This document shows, piece after piece, positions 14,885-22,371 of a stretch of DNA of 44,502 nt. The translations under genes and the position numbers were made by a program. The notes under the pieces are model-generated. The model was given only the letters and a program-made list of their open reading frames with translations. It made no database searches and had not been told where the DNA came from. Numbering within the stretch: position 1 is the first letter of the stretch; each line of letters opens with the position of its first letter. This stretch comes from CAYVQE01 sp964633205. GTDB taxonomy: Bacteria > Myxococcota > B64-G9. The DNA lies in the NCBI GenBank assembly GCA_964633205.1, contig CAZWFN010000041.1, positions 1 through 44,502 on the forward strand. The letters are read 5' to 3'.

Positions 14885-16309
14885 CTACTTCTTCTTTTTA
14901 CCCCGGCTCGCGTCTTGTTTTTCCACTTCTTCGGCCTCGGACCGATCTGGCCCGGCGCTGGCGCTCGGCGCAGCGCCGGCCGGCGGCTCCAGCCCGGCGA
15001 ACAGGATCATGCGCCCCTTGGCCGGGAAGTGCTTGTCGTCGATCGCGTCGTAGAAGGCGTCGAGCACGGCGTCCATGTCGGGGTAGCGGTCGGCTGGCTC
15101 GTCGCGGGTCATGCGGTCGAACAGCTCGTCGAGCGCTGCGGGTACGCCCTCGGCCGCCGCCGACGGCAGCGGCGAGCGCCGGCCGGGCAGATTGCCGGTC
15201 AGCATCTCGTAGAACAGGATGCCCAGCGAGTAGATGTCCGAGGCCGAAGAACTGTTGGCCGCATCGGCCATCTGTTCCGGGGCCAGGTAGCCGATCGATC
15301 CGGTGACCACCCGCGGCACGGAGCGATCAGAGTCCGTCTCGAGCAAGCGGGTAATGCCGAAGTCGGTCACCCGCACGTTGCCCTGCACGTCGAACAGGAT
15401 GTTATCCGGCTTGAGGTTGCCGTGCAGCACGTCGTTGCGATGGGCGGCCTGCAGTGCGTAGCAGATCTGGGTGAACAACACCAGCGCCCGATCCAGGTCG
15501 AGTCGCCCCCCGGCCATTTGCTGGCCGAGGTTGCCGCCCGGCAGGTACTCGGTGACGAAGTACGGATGGGCCACGTCGGTGTTCTGATCGAACACCTGCA
15601 CCACCAGTGGATGCTGCAGCATGGCCATCTGACCCACCGCGTCGCGCAGGTGGCGGATGACCTCCGAACGCTGCAGGAAGTTGAAGTAGGAGAACAGCTC
15701 CTTGATCTCCTTGATGGCCACATCCAGCGCCAAGGCGTTGAGCCGCCCGCGGTAGACGGTACCGATGCCGCCGGAACCGATCATCTCGTAGCGGGTGTAG
15801 CGGCTGTCGAACTTGGTGCCCTTGCCCGTCGCTCGCCTTTCCTCGGCGGCCCGTGCCGCCGGGCGCCGGGCCGGCCGGGCCGGGGTCGTGTCCGGCGCGG
15901 GCTCGGGCGCGAACGCGGGCTCGGCCACCGCCGGCTCGCCGCTGGTGGCGGCGAAGGAATCGTCGCGCATCTCGATCAGATCGTCGGGCGCTTCCATCTG
16001 GTCGCCGAAGTGCTGCTCGAGCTCCTGGCTGAAGGGCTCTGCCGAGGCGTCCTCGACCAGGCCGCGGCCTTCCTCGGTCACCGCCAGCCCGTGGTCGGTC
16101 CGGTTGATGACGACGTAGTTGTAGCGCTTGAGGAACTTGAAGTAGTCGGCGAAGTCGAGCGAAAGCCGCCCCGACAGCCGGCTGCGCGCATCCGACAAGC
16201 GCATGCGCTTGCCGGCGCGGGCCTGTTCGAGCAGGAAGCCGAGGATCGCCTGCATCTCCTCGACCAGCAAGTCTCGCGATACGATCACTTCATCGGCCTT
16301 GTCCGGCAT
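14885..16309 (-). CDS. Hanks-type Ser/Thr kinase-like protein with HGN in place of HRD (predicted pseudokinase)
   Basis: The product has 474 residues. The start is supported by GAGGAG seven bases upstream. Residues 1-90 form a helical, winged-helix-like domain (LLVEEMQAILGFLLEQ, DFADYFKFLKRYNYVVINRT). An Ala/Pro linker follows, then the kinase domain from about 175. It has the glycine loop GSGGIGTVY, K200 (VAIKEI), the catalytic loop H-G-N298-LKPDN, D316 of DFG (TDFGITRL), APE as YLAPEQM, and DIYSLGILFYEMLTGN. The catalytic Asp of HRD is Asn here (codon AAC at 15418-15416), which usually abolishes phosphotransfer, while ATP and metal binding residues remain. A Lys/Arg-poor C-terminal tail ends in RGKKKK. 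There is no transmembrane segment, so it is cytoplasmic. It heads a six-gene envelope operon and is divergent from the PEGA operon. It may act as an ATP-dependent scaffold. Confidence 0.85.
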   Translation of the reverse strand: MPDKADEVIVSRDLLVEEMQAILGFLLEQARAGKRMRLSDARSRLSGRLSLDFADYFKFLKRYNYVVINRTDHGLAVTEEGRGLVEDASAEPFSQELEQHFGDQMEAPDDLIEMRDDSFAATSGEPAVAEPAFAPEPAPDTTPARPARRPAARAAEERRATGKGTKFDSRYTRYEMIGSGGIGTVYRGRLNALALDVAIKEIKELFSYFNFLQRSEVIRHLRDAVGQMAMLQHPLVVQVFDQNTDVAHPYFVTEYLPGGNLGQQMAGGRLDLDRALVLFTQICYALQAAHRNDVLHGNLKPDNILFDVQGNVRVTDFGITRLLETDSDRSVPRVVTGSIGYLAPEQMADAANSSSASDIYSLGILFYEMLTGNLPGRRSPLPSAAAEGVPAALDELFDRMTRDEPADRYPDMDAVLDAFYDAIDDKHFPAKGRMILFAGLEPPAGAAPSASAGPDRSEAEEVEKQDASRGKKKK

Positions 16310-16361
16310 GCCCCGCTCCTCGCCCGGTTGTCCCAGAGCTGTCTGTAAATAAACCGATTTG

Positions 16362-16391
16362 GCTATAGCAGAGGCGCCCGACCAGGGTCAA
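16362..16391 (-). promoter_or_regulatory. Putative promoter of the kinase-headed operon
   Basis: On the minus strand TTGACC (16391-16386), then 18 bases, then TATAGC (16367-16362). The start should be near 16355, giving a leader of about 45 bases that is AT-rich for this genome. It is divergent from the PEGA-operon promoter, so regulators binding 16392-16447 could act on both. Confidence 0.55.
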
Positions 16392-16447
16392 CCCAAACCC
16401 CGATCGCGCGCGGCCGGCCGCCGCTGCTGCCAAAGAAACCGGCTTTG

Positions 16448-16476
16448 TTGACACTTGGATAGCAGACGGGTAGAAA
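16448..16476 (+). promoter_or_regulatory. Putative promoter of the PEGA operon
   Basis: Consensus TTGACA, 17 bases, TAGAAA. Predicted start near 16483; the transcript then carries GGGAGGGG before the ATG at 16499. Confidence 0.55.
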
Positions 16477-16498
16477 TCCACCTCGGGAGGGGCCGAAG

Positions 16499-17629
16499 AT
16501 GAGACTCCAGCGCATCGCCCTGACATCGATCGCCACGCTGTTCATCCAGACCGCCGTCGCCGCAGCGCCGGAGCCCGCCGGCGGCGAGCGGACCGCGCCG
16601 GCCGCGGCCGCGGCAGAGGCGGACCCGAACGCCGGCAAGCGCACCATGTTCTGGCACTTGAGCCCGACGGCCGGCGCCACCCCGGAGTTGGCCGGCGAGG
16701 TCGAGGCTGCCCTGCGGGATTACTTCGGCGAGCACCACGGCGATATGCTGATGGACGGCATGACCATGGATTCGCTGCTGCTGGTCGAGGGCAACGAGAA
16801 GTACCTGCGTTGCGGCACCGGTGCAGGTTGCCTGTCCGGCCTCGGCCAGCTGGCCGGGATGCGCTACGTCATCACCGGCGAGGTGGCCCTGGATCAAGGC
16901 CGCACCATCACCCGTCTGGTGCTGGTCGACACCCGCGCCGAGAAGGTGGTCAACCGGGCCGAGGTGGTCAGCGCCGGTGTACCGGGCCGCAAGCATCTGG
17001 AGCAGTTGGCGGTGGCCATGTTCGAGCCGGAGCGCTACCGCGGCAGCATCGAGCTGATCTCGCCGGTGGCAGGCGCCGAGGTGTTGCTCGACGGCCAGCC
17101 GGTCGGGGTCACGCCGCTGGTCGGACCGCTGGCCGATGTGCGCGCCGGCGAGCACCTGGTGGAGGTCAAGAAGCCGGGCCATCAGACCTTCTCCCGGCGG
17201 GTCCGGGTCCCGTTGGGCGAAGTGGTGCGGGTGGTGGCCATCTTGCCCGATGTGGCCTACCTGACTCCGCGGGCCCGGCCCTTTTATGCCGACTGGCCCT
17301 TCTGGACGGCGCTGGGCGTCGGGCTGGCCGGCATGGCCACCGCCGGCGGGTTGCATGCCGACGCGGCGGTGCTGCAGGAAAACGCCGATCGGTTGCGCGA
17401 GCAGGGCCTGAGCAAGGCCGATTCCGAGCAGGACCGGGCCGATGCCCGTTACCTGCAGGCCTATGTCATCTACGGCATCGGCGGTGCCGGCTTGCTGGCC
17501 GCCGGGGTGATCGCCCTGATCGACCTGGTGGCCGATGAGCCGGGTGTGGACGAGAAGGAGGCCGCGTTGCGCTTCGAGATCGGCCCAGGGCCCGCGGGTC
17601 TGGGGCTGAGCGCGGGCGTGCGGTTCTGA
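16499..17629 (+). CDS. PEGA-domain envelope protein
   Basis: The product has 376 residues with a Sec signal peptide (MRLQRIALTSIATLFIQTAV, cleavage near AAA at 21-24). An Ala/Pro linker is followed by a domain at about 48-175 (MFWHLSPTAGATPELAGEVE... GAGCLSGLGQLAGMRYVITGEV) like periplasmic domains that assess a copy-number or curve value in myxobacterial proteins. A PEGA domain follows at about 180-250 (GSIELISPVAGAEVLLDGQP...GEHLVEVKKPG), a surface beta fold. Two hydrophobic segments (FWTALGVGLAGMATAGGLHA and IYGIGGAGLLAAGVIALIDL) flank a helical hairpin near the C-terminus. It is the first of three plus-strand genes and probably an inner-membrane or envelope structural component. Confidence 0.8.
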   Translation: MRLQRIALTSIATLFIQTAVAAAPEPAGGERTAPAAAAAEADPNAGKRTMFWHLSPTAGATPELAGEVEAALRDYFGEHHGDMLMDGMTMDSLLLVEGNEKYLRCGTGAGCLSGLGQLAGMRYVITGEVALDQGRTITRLVLVDTRAEKVVNRAEVVSAGVPGRKHLEQLAVAMFEPERYRGSIELISPVAGAEVLLDGQPVGVTPLVGPLADVRAGEHLVEVKKPGHQTFSRRVRVPLGEVVRVVAILPDVAYLTPRARPFYADWPFWTALGVGLAGMATAGGLHADAAVLQENADRLREQGLSKADSEQDRADARYLQAYVIYGIGGAGLLAAGVIALIDLVADEPGVDEKEAALRFEIGPGPAGLGLSAGVRF

Positions 17630-17660
17630 GCGGACGGCTGCGGGCCGTTGGAGGTGGCGC

Positions 17661-19232
17661 ATGAGAAGGACTTTTTGCGCATGGCTGGTGCTGGTGCTGA
17701 TCCCGCTGTTCGGCGCCTGCGGCTCGGCTGGTAAGGGCGACATCGACGGCGGAACCGACGGCGGCGAACAACTGTGCGACCTCGATGAGCACGCTTGCCC
17801 GGAGGGCGAGCGCTGCAATGCCGAACGCCAGTGCGTGGCGGCCGATCCCTTGGAGATCGTGACCGGGAGCCTGCCGGACGGTCGGGTCGGCTTCGGCTAT
17901 GACGAGACGCTGGCGGCTGCGGGCGGGTTGCCGCCGTACACGTGGGAGATCGTCGCCGCCGATCCCGGCCTGGGTTCTCTGGAGCTGAGCCGGGACGGCC
18001 GGCTGCAGGGAACGGTCCAGGAGGCGGTGGCCGATGCGGCGCTGCGGCTGGCGGTGCAGGATTCCGGTTACGGCGGCGGGGTGCGGGTGGTGGAGACTTT
18101 CCGCCTGACCTTCGCCCGCTGTAGCGACGGAGACACGGAGCTGTGCTACGCCCCGGTCGACGGGGTTTGTTATCAGGGTCAACGGGTCTGCAGCGACGGG
18201 CAGATGGGCCCTTGCGAGCCGGGCGACAACCCGTCGTCCGACCGCAACCACTGCGGGCCGGAGTGCGACCGTTGCGCTGCCCAGGTGGCCGATGCCTGCC
18301 ACCAGGGTGTGTGCGCTTGCGGCGCTGGACCGCTGTGCACCGGCAGCGACAATTGCTGCGACGGCGACTGTGTCGACGTCCAGAGCAATACCACCCACTG
18401 CGGCATGTGCTTCAACGACTGTACCCAGGCGGTGGCCCACGCCAGCGAGGCCGACAAGTTCTGCTCCGCCGGGGTCTGCGATTACGCGGGCCAGTGCGAC
18501 TACGGTTACCTCGACTGCGACGACCAGCACGGCAATGGCTGCGAGCGACCGGCCGACCGGGTCGATACCTGCGGAGCCTGCGACCTCGACTGCAACCAGC
18601 AGGTGCTCCACGTACCGGCCGGTACCCGCACCTGCAACGACACCGGCGACGGCTTCGTCTGTGACTACAGCGGCGGCTGCTCCAACGATTTCGCCGACTG
18701 CGACGGCGACCGCAGCAGCGGCTGTGAGACCTGGTTGAACGACCCGGCCAACTGCGGGGGTTGCGGTGTCGATTGCAGCCAGGATCCGAACGGCGCGCTG
18801 TGCATCTCGCCCGATCCGGCCGACCCCTACTTCCATGAGTGCGGCTGCAACTACGATTCGGCTGCGGGACAGCCCGCGGGCTGCGGTGGCGGACAGATCT
18901 GCTGCGAGCACATCTGCCGCGATGCGGCCACCGATCCCGAGCACTGCGGCGTCTGCCGGGCGGCTTGCAGCGCCGGGGGCTGTCAGGACGGCGCCTGCGC
19001 ATGCGGCGACGACGGCGATTGCCCGGCGGAGTCGGCTGCCACGACGTGCGGGCCCGCCGACGCCTGCGTCTGCAGCCATGCCGGCGCCGGCGACGCCCCC
19101 TGCCCGCTGGGCCAGTTCTGTTGCGACGGCGAGCACGGGGGCAGCGGCGGGCCCGAGGGCGAGGCCGATCTGGGTTGCTGCAGCAAGCGTTGCGGCCAGA
19201 ACGATTCGGAGGACTTCCCCTGTTCCTGGTGA
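17661..19232 (+). CDS. Cys-rich lipoprotein with an Ig-like domain
   Basis: The product has 523 residues with a signal peptide and lipobox LFGAC, preceded by GGAGG five bases before the ATG. After an Asp/Gly linker come one EB-like Cys cluster (CDLDEHACPEGERCNAERQC), a putative Ig domain of the He_PIG type (about 70-150: SLPDGRVGFGYDETLAAAGG, then LPPYTWEI) and a long series of disulfide-rich units similar to those in the large lipoprotein at 2574-6176 (SNTTHCGMCFNDC, DCDGDRSSGCETW, NCGGCGVDC). It probably lies on the outer surface. The stop overlaps the start of the next PEGA gene (GTGA), so the pair is coupled; they may form one envelope complex. Confidence 0.8.
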   Translation: MRRTFCAWLVLVLIPLFGACGSAGKGDIDGGTDGGEQLCDLDEHACPEGERCNAERQCVAADPLEIVTGSLPDGRVGFGYDETLAAAGGLPPYTWEIVAADPGLGSLELSRDGRLQGTVQEAVADAALRLAVQDSGYGGGVRVVETFRLTFARCSDGDTELCYAPVDGVCYQGQRVCSDGQMGPCEPGDNPSSDRNHCGPECDRCAAQVADACHQGVCACGAGPLCTGSDNCCDGDCVDVQSNTTHCGMCFNDCTQAVAHASEADKFCSAGVCDYAGQCDYGYLDCDDQHGNGCERPADRVDTCGACDLDCNQQVLHVPAGTRTCNDTGDGFVCDYSGGCSNDFADCDGDRSSGCETWLNDPANCGGCGVDCSQDPNGALCISPDPADPYFHECGCNYDSAAGQPAGCGGGQICCEHICRDAATDPEHCGVCRAACSAGGCQDGACACGDDGDCPAESAATTCGPADACVCSHAGAGDAPCPLGQFCCDGEHGGSGGPEGEADLGCCSKRCGQNDSEDFPCSW

Positions 19233-20731
19233 GCGCCAACCGCGCGCCGGTCGCACCGGCGCTGCTGGCGCTGGGCCTGTTGTGGGCCCCGCTGGTCCCC
19301 GGAGCCCAGCAGCAGCCGGCGGAACCGCTGGCGGTGCTGGCCTTGTGGTCGCTGCCGGGCGACGAGGAGCTGGCCGAATGGGCCGCGGCCGTGCAGCGCG
19401 CCCTGGCCGTCAACGCGCACGCTGAGGTGCTGGCGGTCGATTCGCTGGCCGCCCGGTTGGGCGGTGGTCTCGCAACCCCCGGCCGCCGGGCCGACCAGGA
19501 GCAGCTGGAAGGCTTGTTCCAGCAGGGCTACCTGCAATCCTACTCCTTCGAGTACCGCAAGGCCTTGATCAGCTTGAACCGTGTGCTGCAGGGTTTGGAT
19601 CGCGTGCCGTCCGGCCCGGCGCGTTGGCGGCTGTGGATCCGCACCAAGGTCTTCGAGGGCATCGCATACGACGGCCTGGGCAAGCCGGATGCCGCGCTCA
19701 AGTCCTTCGCCACGGTGTTGCGCACCCGGCCGGAGATGAAGCTCAGCCGGCGCGAGTACGCTCCGCGCATCATCCGCATGTGGAGCCGCGCCCGCCAGCG
19801 CCTGGCCGATTTGCCCCGGGGCCGGCTGGTGGTCGACAGCGAGCCGAGCGGAGCGCGGATCGAGTTGGATGGCCGGCCATTCGGCGCCACACCGCAGATC
19901 GTGGAGTTGCCCGTGGGCCACTATCATCTGCATCTGGTCCACCCCGATTCCGGCGGCACCAACCGCTGGATCGAGATCGCCGCCGCACCGAAGCGCATCC
20001 GGGTGCAACTGCGTTTCGAAGGCGCCATCGATCTCGAGTTGGCTCACCCGGGCATCCACCTGCCGCCGGGCGGCGCCGGGCTGCCGGCCCACTGGTGGCC
20101 GTGGCTGGGCGCCCGGCTCGGGCTACGCCGGCTGGTCATCGTGCAACGGGTCGCCGATGGTGCCGAGACCCGGCTCAAGGCCGCCCTGGTGGACCTGGAG
20201 CGCGGCCGCCGGATGCGTGAGGCCTGGTTGGAGATCGAGCCGCAGCCGCAGCAACGCGATCGCGACGCGGCGGCCCTGGCCGAGTTCTTGCTGACCGGCC
20301 GGGCGGTCGATCGGCTGCGGGTGGCCGAGCTGTCGCAAGAGCCACAGCGCCGGGCCCTGCCCCCGCCGGGCTACCGCATTCCGGATCTGCCGGTTCGCTA
20401 TCTCCCGCGGCCCTGGTACCGCAACTGGTGGCCTTACGCGCTGGCTGGCGGGCTGCTGCTGGCCGGCGGTGCCGGGGCCCACATCGCCGCCGACCACCAC
20501 CGGCGCGAAGCGGACGACGCCGTGCTGCGTTCCGACCGCCGCAGCCACCGCGACGCGGCCGACGCCTGGCTGGGGGTGACCGTCACCGGCTACGCCCTGG
20601 CTGCAACCGCGACGGTCACCGGACTGGTGCTGCATCTGACCTACGAGCGCCAGGAGCAGGCGCCGGCGGTGGAGGTCGAGCCCGCCGTCGGCCCGCAGCA
20701 GGTGGGCCTGCGCCTGCTGGCCCGCTTCTGA
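19229..20731 (+). CDS. TPR- and PEGA-domain envelope protein
   Basis: The product has 500 residues from a GTG at 19229 overlapping the previous stop; no good ribosome site is near, which fits coupled translation. A signal peptide (APVAPALLALGLLWAPLVPGAQ) is followed by a domain at about 30-190 that includes helical repeats (YSFEYRKALISLNRVLQGLD, AYDGLGKPDAALKSFATVL). A PEGA domain lies at about 195-270 (GRLVVDSEPSGARIELDGRP...LPVGHYHLHLVHPDSGG). Then come a mixed region and two C-terminal hydrophobic segments (WWPYALAGGLLLAGGAGAHI and WLGVTVTGYALAATATVTGL). This is the same overall plan as the first gene of the operon (PEGA followed by a membrane hairpin), so the two may be functionally paired. 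Confidence 0.8.
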   Translation: MSANRAPVAPALLALGLLWAPLVPGAQQQPAEPLAVLALWSLPGDEELAEWAAAVQRALAVNAHAEVLAVDSLAARLGGGLATPGRRADQEQLEGLFQQGYLQSYSFEYRKALISLNRVLQGLDRVPSGPARWRLWIRTKVFEGIAYDGLGKPDAALKSFATVLRTRPEMKLSRREYAPRIIRMWSRARQRLADLPRGRLVVDSEPSGARIELDGRPFGATPQIVELPVGHYHLHLVHPDSGGTNRWIEIAAAPKRIRVQLRFEGAIDLELAHPGIHLPPGGAGLPAHWWPWLGARLGLRRLVIVQRVADGAETRLKAALVDLERGRRMREAWLEIEPQPQQRDRDAAALAEFLLTGRAVDRLRVAELSQEPQRRALPPPGYRIPDLPVRYLPRPWYRNWWPYALAGGLLLAGGAGAHIAADHHRREADDAVLRSDRRSHRDAADAWLGVTVTGYALAATATVTGLVLHLTYERQEQAPAVEVEPAVGPQQVGLRLLARF

Positions 20732-20733
20732 TC

Positions 20734-20752
20734 CCATCCCCTTCGAGGGTGG
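20734..20752. terminator. Weak bidirectional hairpin between convergent genes
   Basis: CCA-T-CCC and GGGTGG can pair (six base pairs with one bulged T) around a CTTCGA loop. It lies between the stop of the TPR-PEGA gene (20731) and the stop of the barrel-like gene (20764). There is no clear T-run, so a terminator role is only suggested by position. Confidence 0.3.
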
Positions 20753-20763
20753 AAAACAGCGGC

Positions 20764-21366
20764 TCAGAAGCGCAGCGACATGCCCAGGCGGCCCTGGGCC
20801 GGCACCACGTAGTAGCCTCGATCGACCTCGATGAAGTACGGCGAGAAGTTGATCTCGGCGAAAAAGCCCACCGCCGCGAAGCGGATCTCGATACCGACTC
20901 CGAGCAAGAAGCCGACCAGAGTGTCATCGTTCTCGCCCGAGACCCCGAACAACATGGGCACGGCCGCCCGCAGGTACCACATGCGCCGGAACAGGCCCGG
21001 CAGCAGCAGGCGCACGCCGGGCCGAAGCCCGACCATGCTGGAGGGCTTGGAGTAGGTGTCGAAGTCGAAGGCCCAGACCGCACCCAGATCGAGCTGCCAG
21101 TGGCGGGACAAACGGTAGCCGAGCAGCAGCTCGAAATCGGCCGGGGCCACGGCCACCACGTCGCAAGCGGGATCGCAGCGGTAGCGGAAATAGGCCCCCT
21201 CGCCAAAGGACAGGCTGGCGTAGATCTTGGACTGGTCGCGTTGGCGCACCTGGCGGCCGCGGTAGTCGTCGGGCTGCGGTGTCCAGTCGGCGGCCGCGCT
21301 CGAGCCGGCCAGCAGTCCCAGACCGGCGATGATGCTCAGTGATAGGTGGCGGTTTCTGGCGCGCAT
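20764..21366 (-). CDS. Small outer-membrane beta-barrel-like protein
   Basis: The product has 200 residues with a signal peptide cleaved near ALA-type residues (AGSSAAADW). Alternating polar and hydrophobic strands cover the rest (KIYASLSFGEGAYFRYR, FELLLGYRLSRHWQLDLGAV, AVGFFAEINFSPYFIEVD), and the protein ends in RLGMSLRF. A terminal Phe is the usual outer-membrane insertion signal. About eight strands would make a small OmpA/OmpX-size barrel. It starts 24 bases after the phosphatidylserine decarboxylase stop with GGAGAAG upstream, so both are likely co-transcribed. The specific function is unknown. Confidence 0.7.
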   Translation of the reverse strand: MRARNRHLSLSIIAGLGLLAGSSAAADWTPQPDDYRGRQVRQRDQSKIYASLSFGEGAYFRYRCDPACDVVAVAPADFELLLGYRLSRHWQLDLGAVWAFDFDTYSKPSSMVGLRPGVRLLLPGLFRRMWYLRAAVPMLFGVSGENDDTLVGFLLGVGIEIRFAAVGFFAEINFSPYFIEVDRGYYVVPAQGRLGMSLRF

Positions 21367-21390
21367 GGTTTCTTCTCCGTCGGCAGCGTT

Positions 21391-22248
21391 TCAGCGCCCG
21401 GCGCAGCGACCGGCGATTCGCTGGCCGAGCCGAACCGGTAGCCCCGGTTCGGGCAGATCGAACTCGACCGCACCGGGCTCGAACAGCAGCACGGTGGTCG
21501 AGCCCATTTCAAACACACCCAACTCAGCACCCTTGGCCAGCTCGACCGGACGATCCAGATCGATCCGGCGCGGTCCCTCGCCCGGCCGGTTGGTGACCAT
21601 GTCGTGGAAGGCCAGGCTGATCGAGCCCACGCAGTGGGCGCCGACCAGCACCACGGCCAGCTTGCCGACCGCCGTGTCGGCATAGACCATCAGCCGTTCG
21701 TTCTGGGTGTATAGCTGGTCGATCCAGCGGACGCTGGGCGGATTGACCGGCAACAGGCTGCCCGGCATGTAGCCCAGCCCGGTCACCGTCATGTCCACCG
21801 GGGCGTGGACCCGGTGGTAGTCCTGCGGGCTCAGGTACAGGGTGGCGTAGCTGCCGTCCTGGAAACGCTTGGCCATCGGTCCGTCGCGCAATAGCCCGAA
21901 CAGGGTGTACTCGATGCCCTTGATCTGCAGCATGCGATCCTGGTCGATCCGACCGCAGGCGCTGACCGAGCCGTCGACCGGGCTGACGACGGCCTCCGGG
22001 TCGGAATCGATCGGCCGGCAGCCCGGCTTGAGCCGCCGGGTGAAGAACGCGTTGAGGCACCCGTAGTCGCCGGGGGCGTGCTCGGCCTCGGCCGTGTCGA
22101 CTCGAAACAGCCGGGCGAACGGGCCGATCAGGTGGCGCGAGGTCGGCTTGCGGGTGATGCGGCCCCAGGACCGCGATATCAGCCGCGTGGGCAACAGCCG
22201 GAAGGAGCGCGCTTGCAGGCGGCTGGCGATGTCGAGCGGACGGATCAT
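21391..22248 (-). CDS. psd: Phosphatidylserine decarboxylase
   Basis: The product has 285 residues, a normal length for the enzyme. It decarboxylates phosphatidylserine to phosphatidylethanolamine at the inner membrane. The self-cleavage/pyruvoyl site is MGST at S250, followed by TVLLFEPGAVEFDL. Other conserved parts are SPVDGSVSACGRI, YLSPQDYHRVHAP and LYTQNERL. The ATG at 22248 has GGGAG five bases upstream; four codons upstream another ATG lacks a ribosome site. The next minus-strand gene follows after 24 bases. Whether a phosphatidylserine synthase is nearby cannot be seen. Confidence 0.95.
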   Translation of the reverse strand: MIRPLDIASRLQARSFRLLPTRLISRSWGRITRKPTSRHLIGPFARLFRVDTAEAEHAPGDYGCLNAFFTRRLKPGCRPIDSDPEAVVSPVDGSVSACGRIDQDRMLQIKGIEYTLFGLLRDGPMAKRFQDGSYATLYLSPQDYHRVHAPVDMTVTGLGYMPGSLLPVNPPSVRWIDQLYTQNERLMVYADTAVGKLAVVLVGAHCVGSISLAFHDMVTNRPGEGPRRIDLDRPVELAKGAELGVFEMGSTTVLLFEPGAVEFDLPEPGLPVRLGQRIAGRCAGR

Positions 22249-22306
22249 CTGGACTCCCATCAATTGCCATCGGGTGACGCCGCCGTTCAGATTAACGCCG
22301 CCCGGC

Positions 22307-22324
22307 CCGGCGCGCAAGCGCCGG
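22307..22324. terminator. GC-rich stem-loop between pepA and psd
   Basis: A perfect seven-base-pair stem (CCGGCGC / GCGCCGG) with a four-base loop (GCAA on the plus strand). It follows the pepA stop on the minus strand and precedes psd. There is no T-run, so it is a candidate terminator or a mRNA-stability hairpin. Confidence 0.35.
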
Positions 22325-22371
22325 ACACGGCCCTGAAGGATGGCGGCGCGCCTGTTTCGCGGTGTGCGGGT

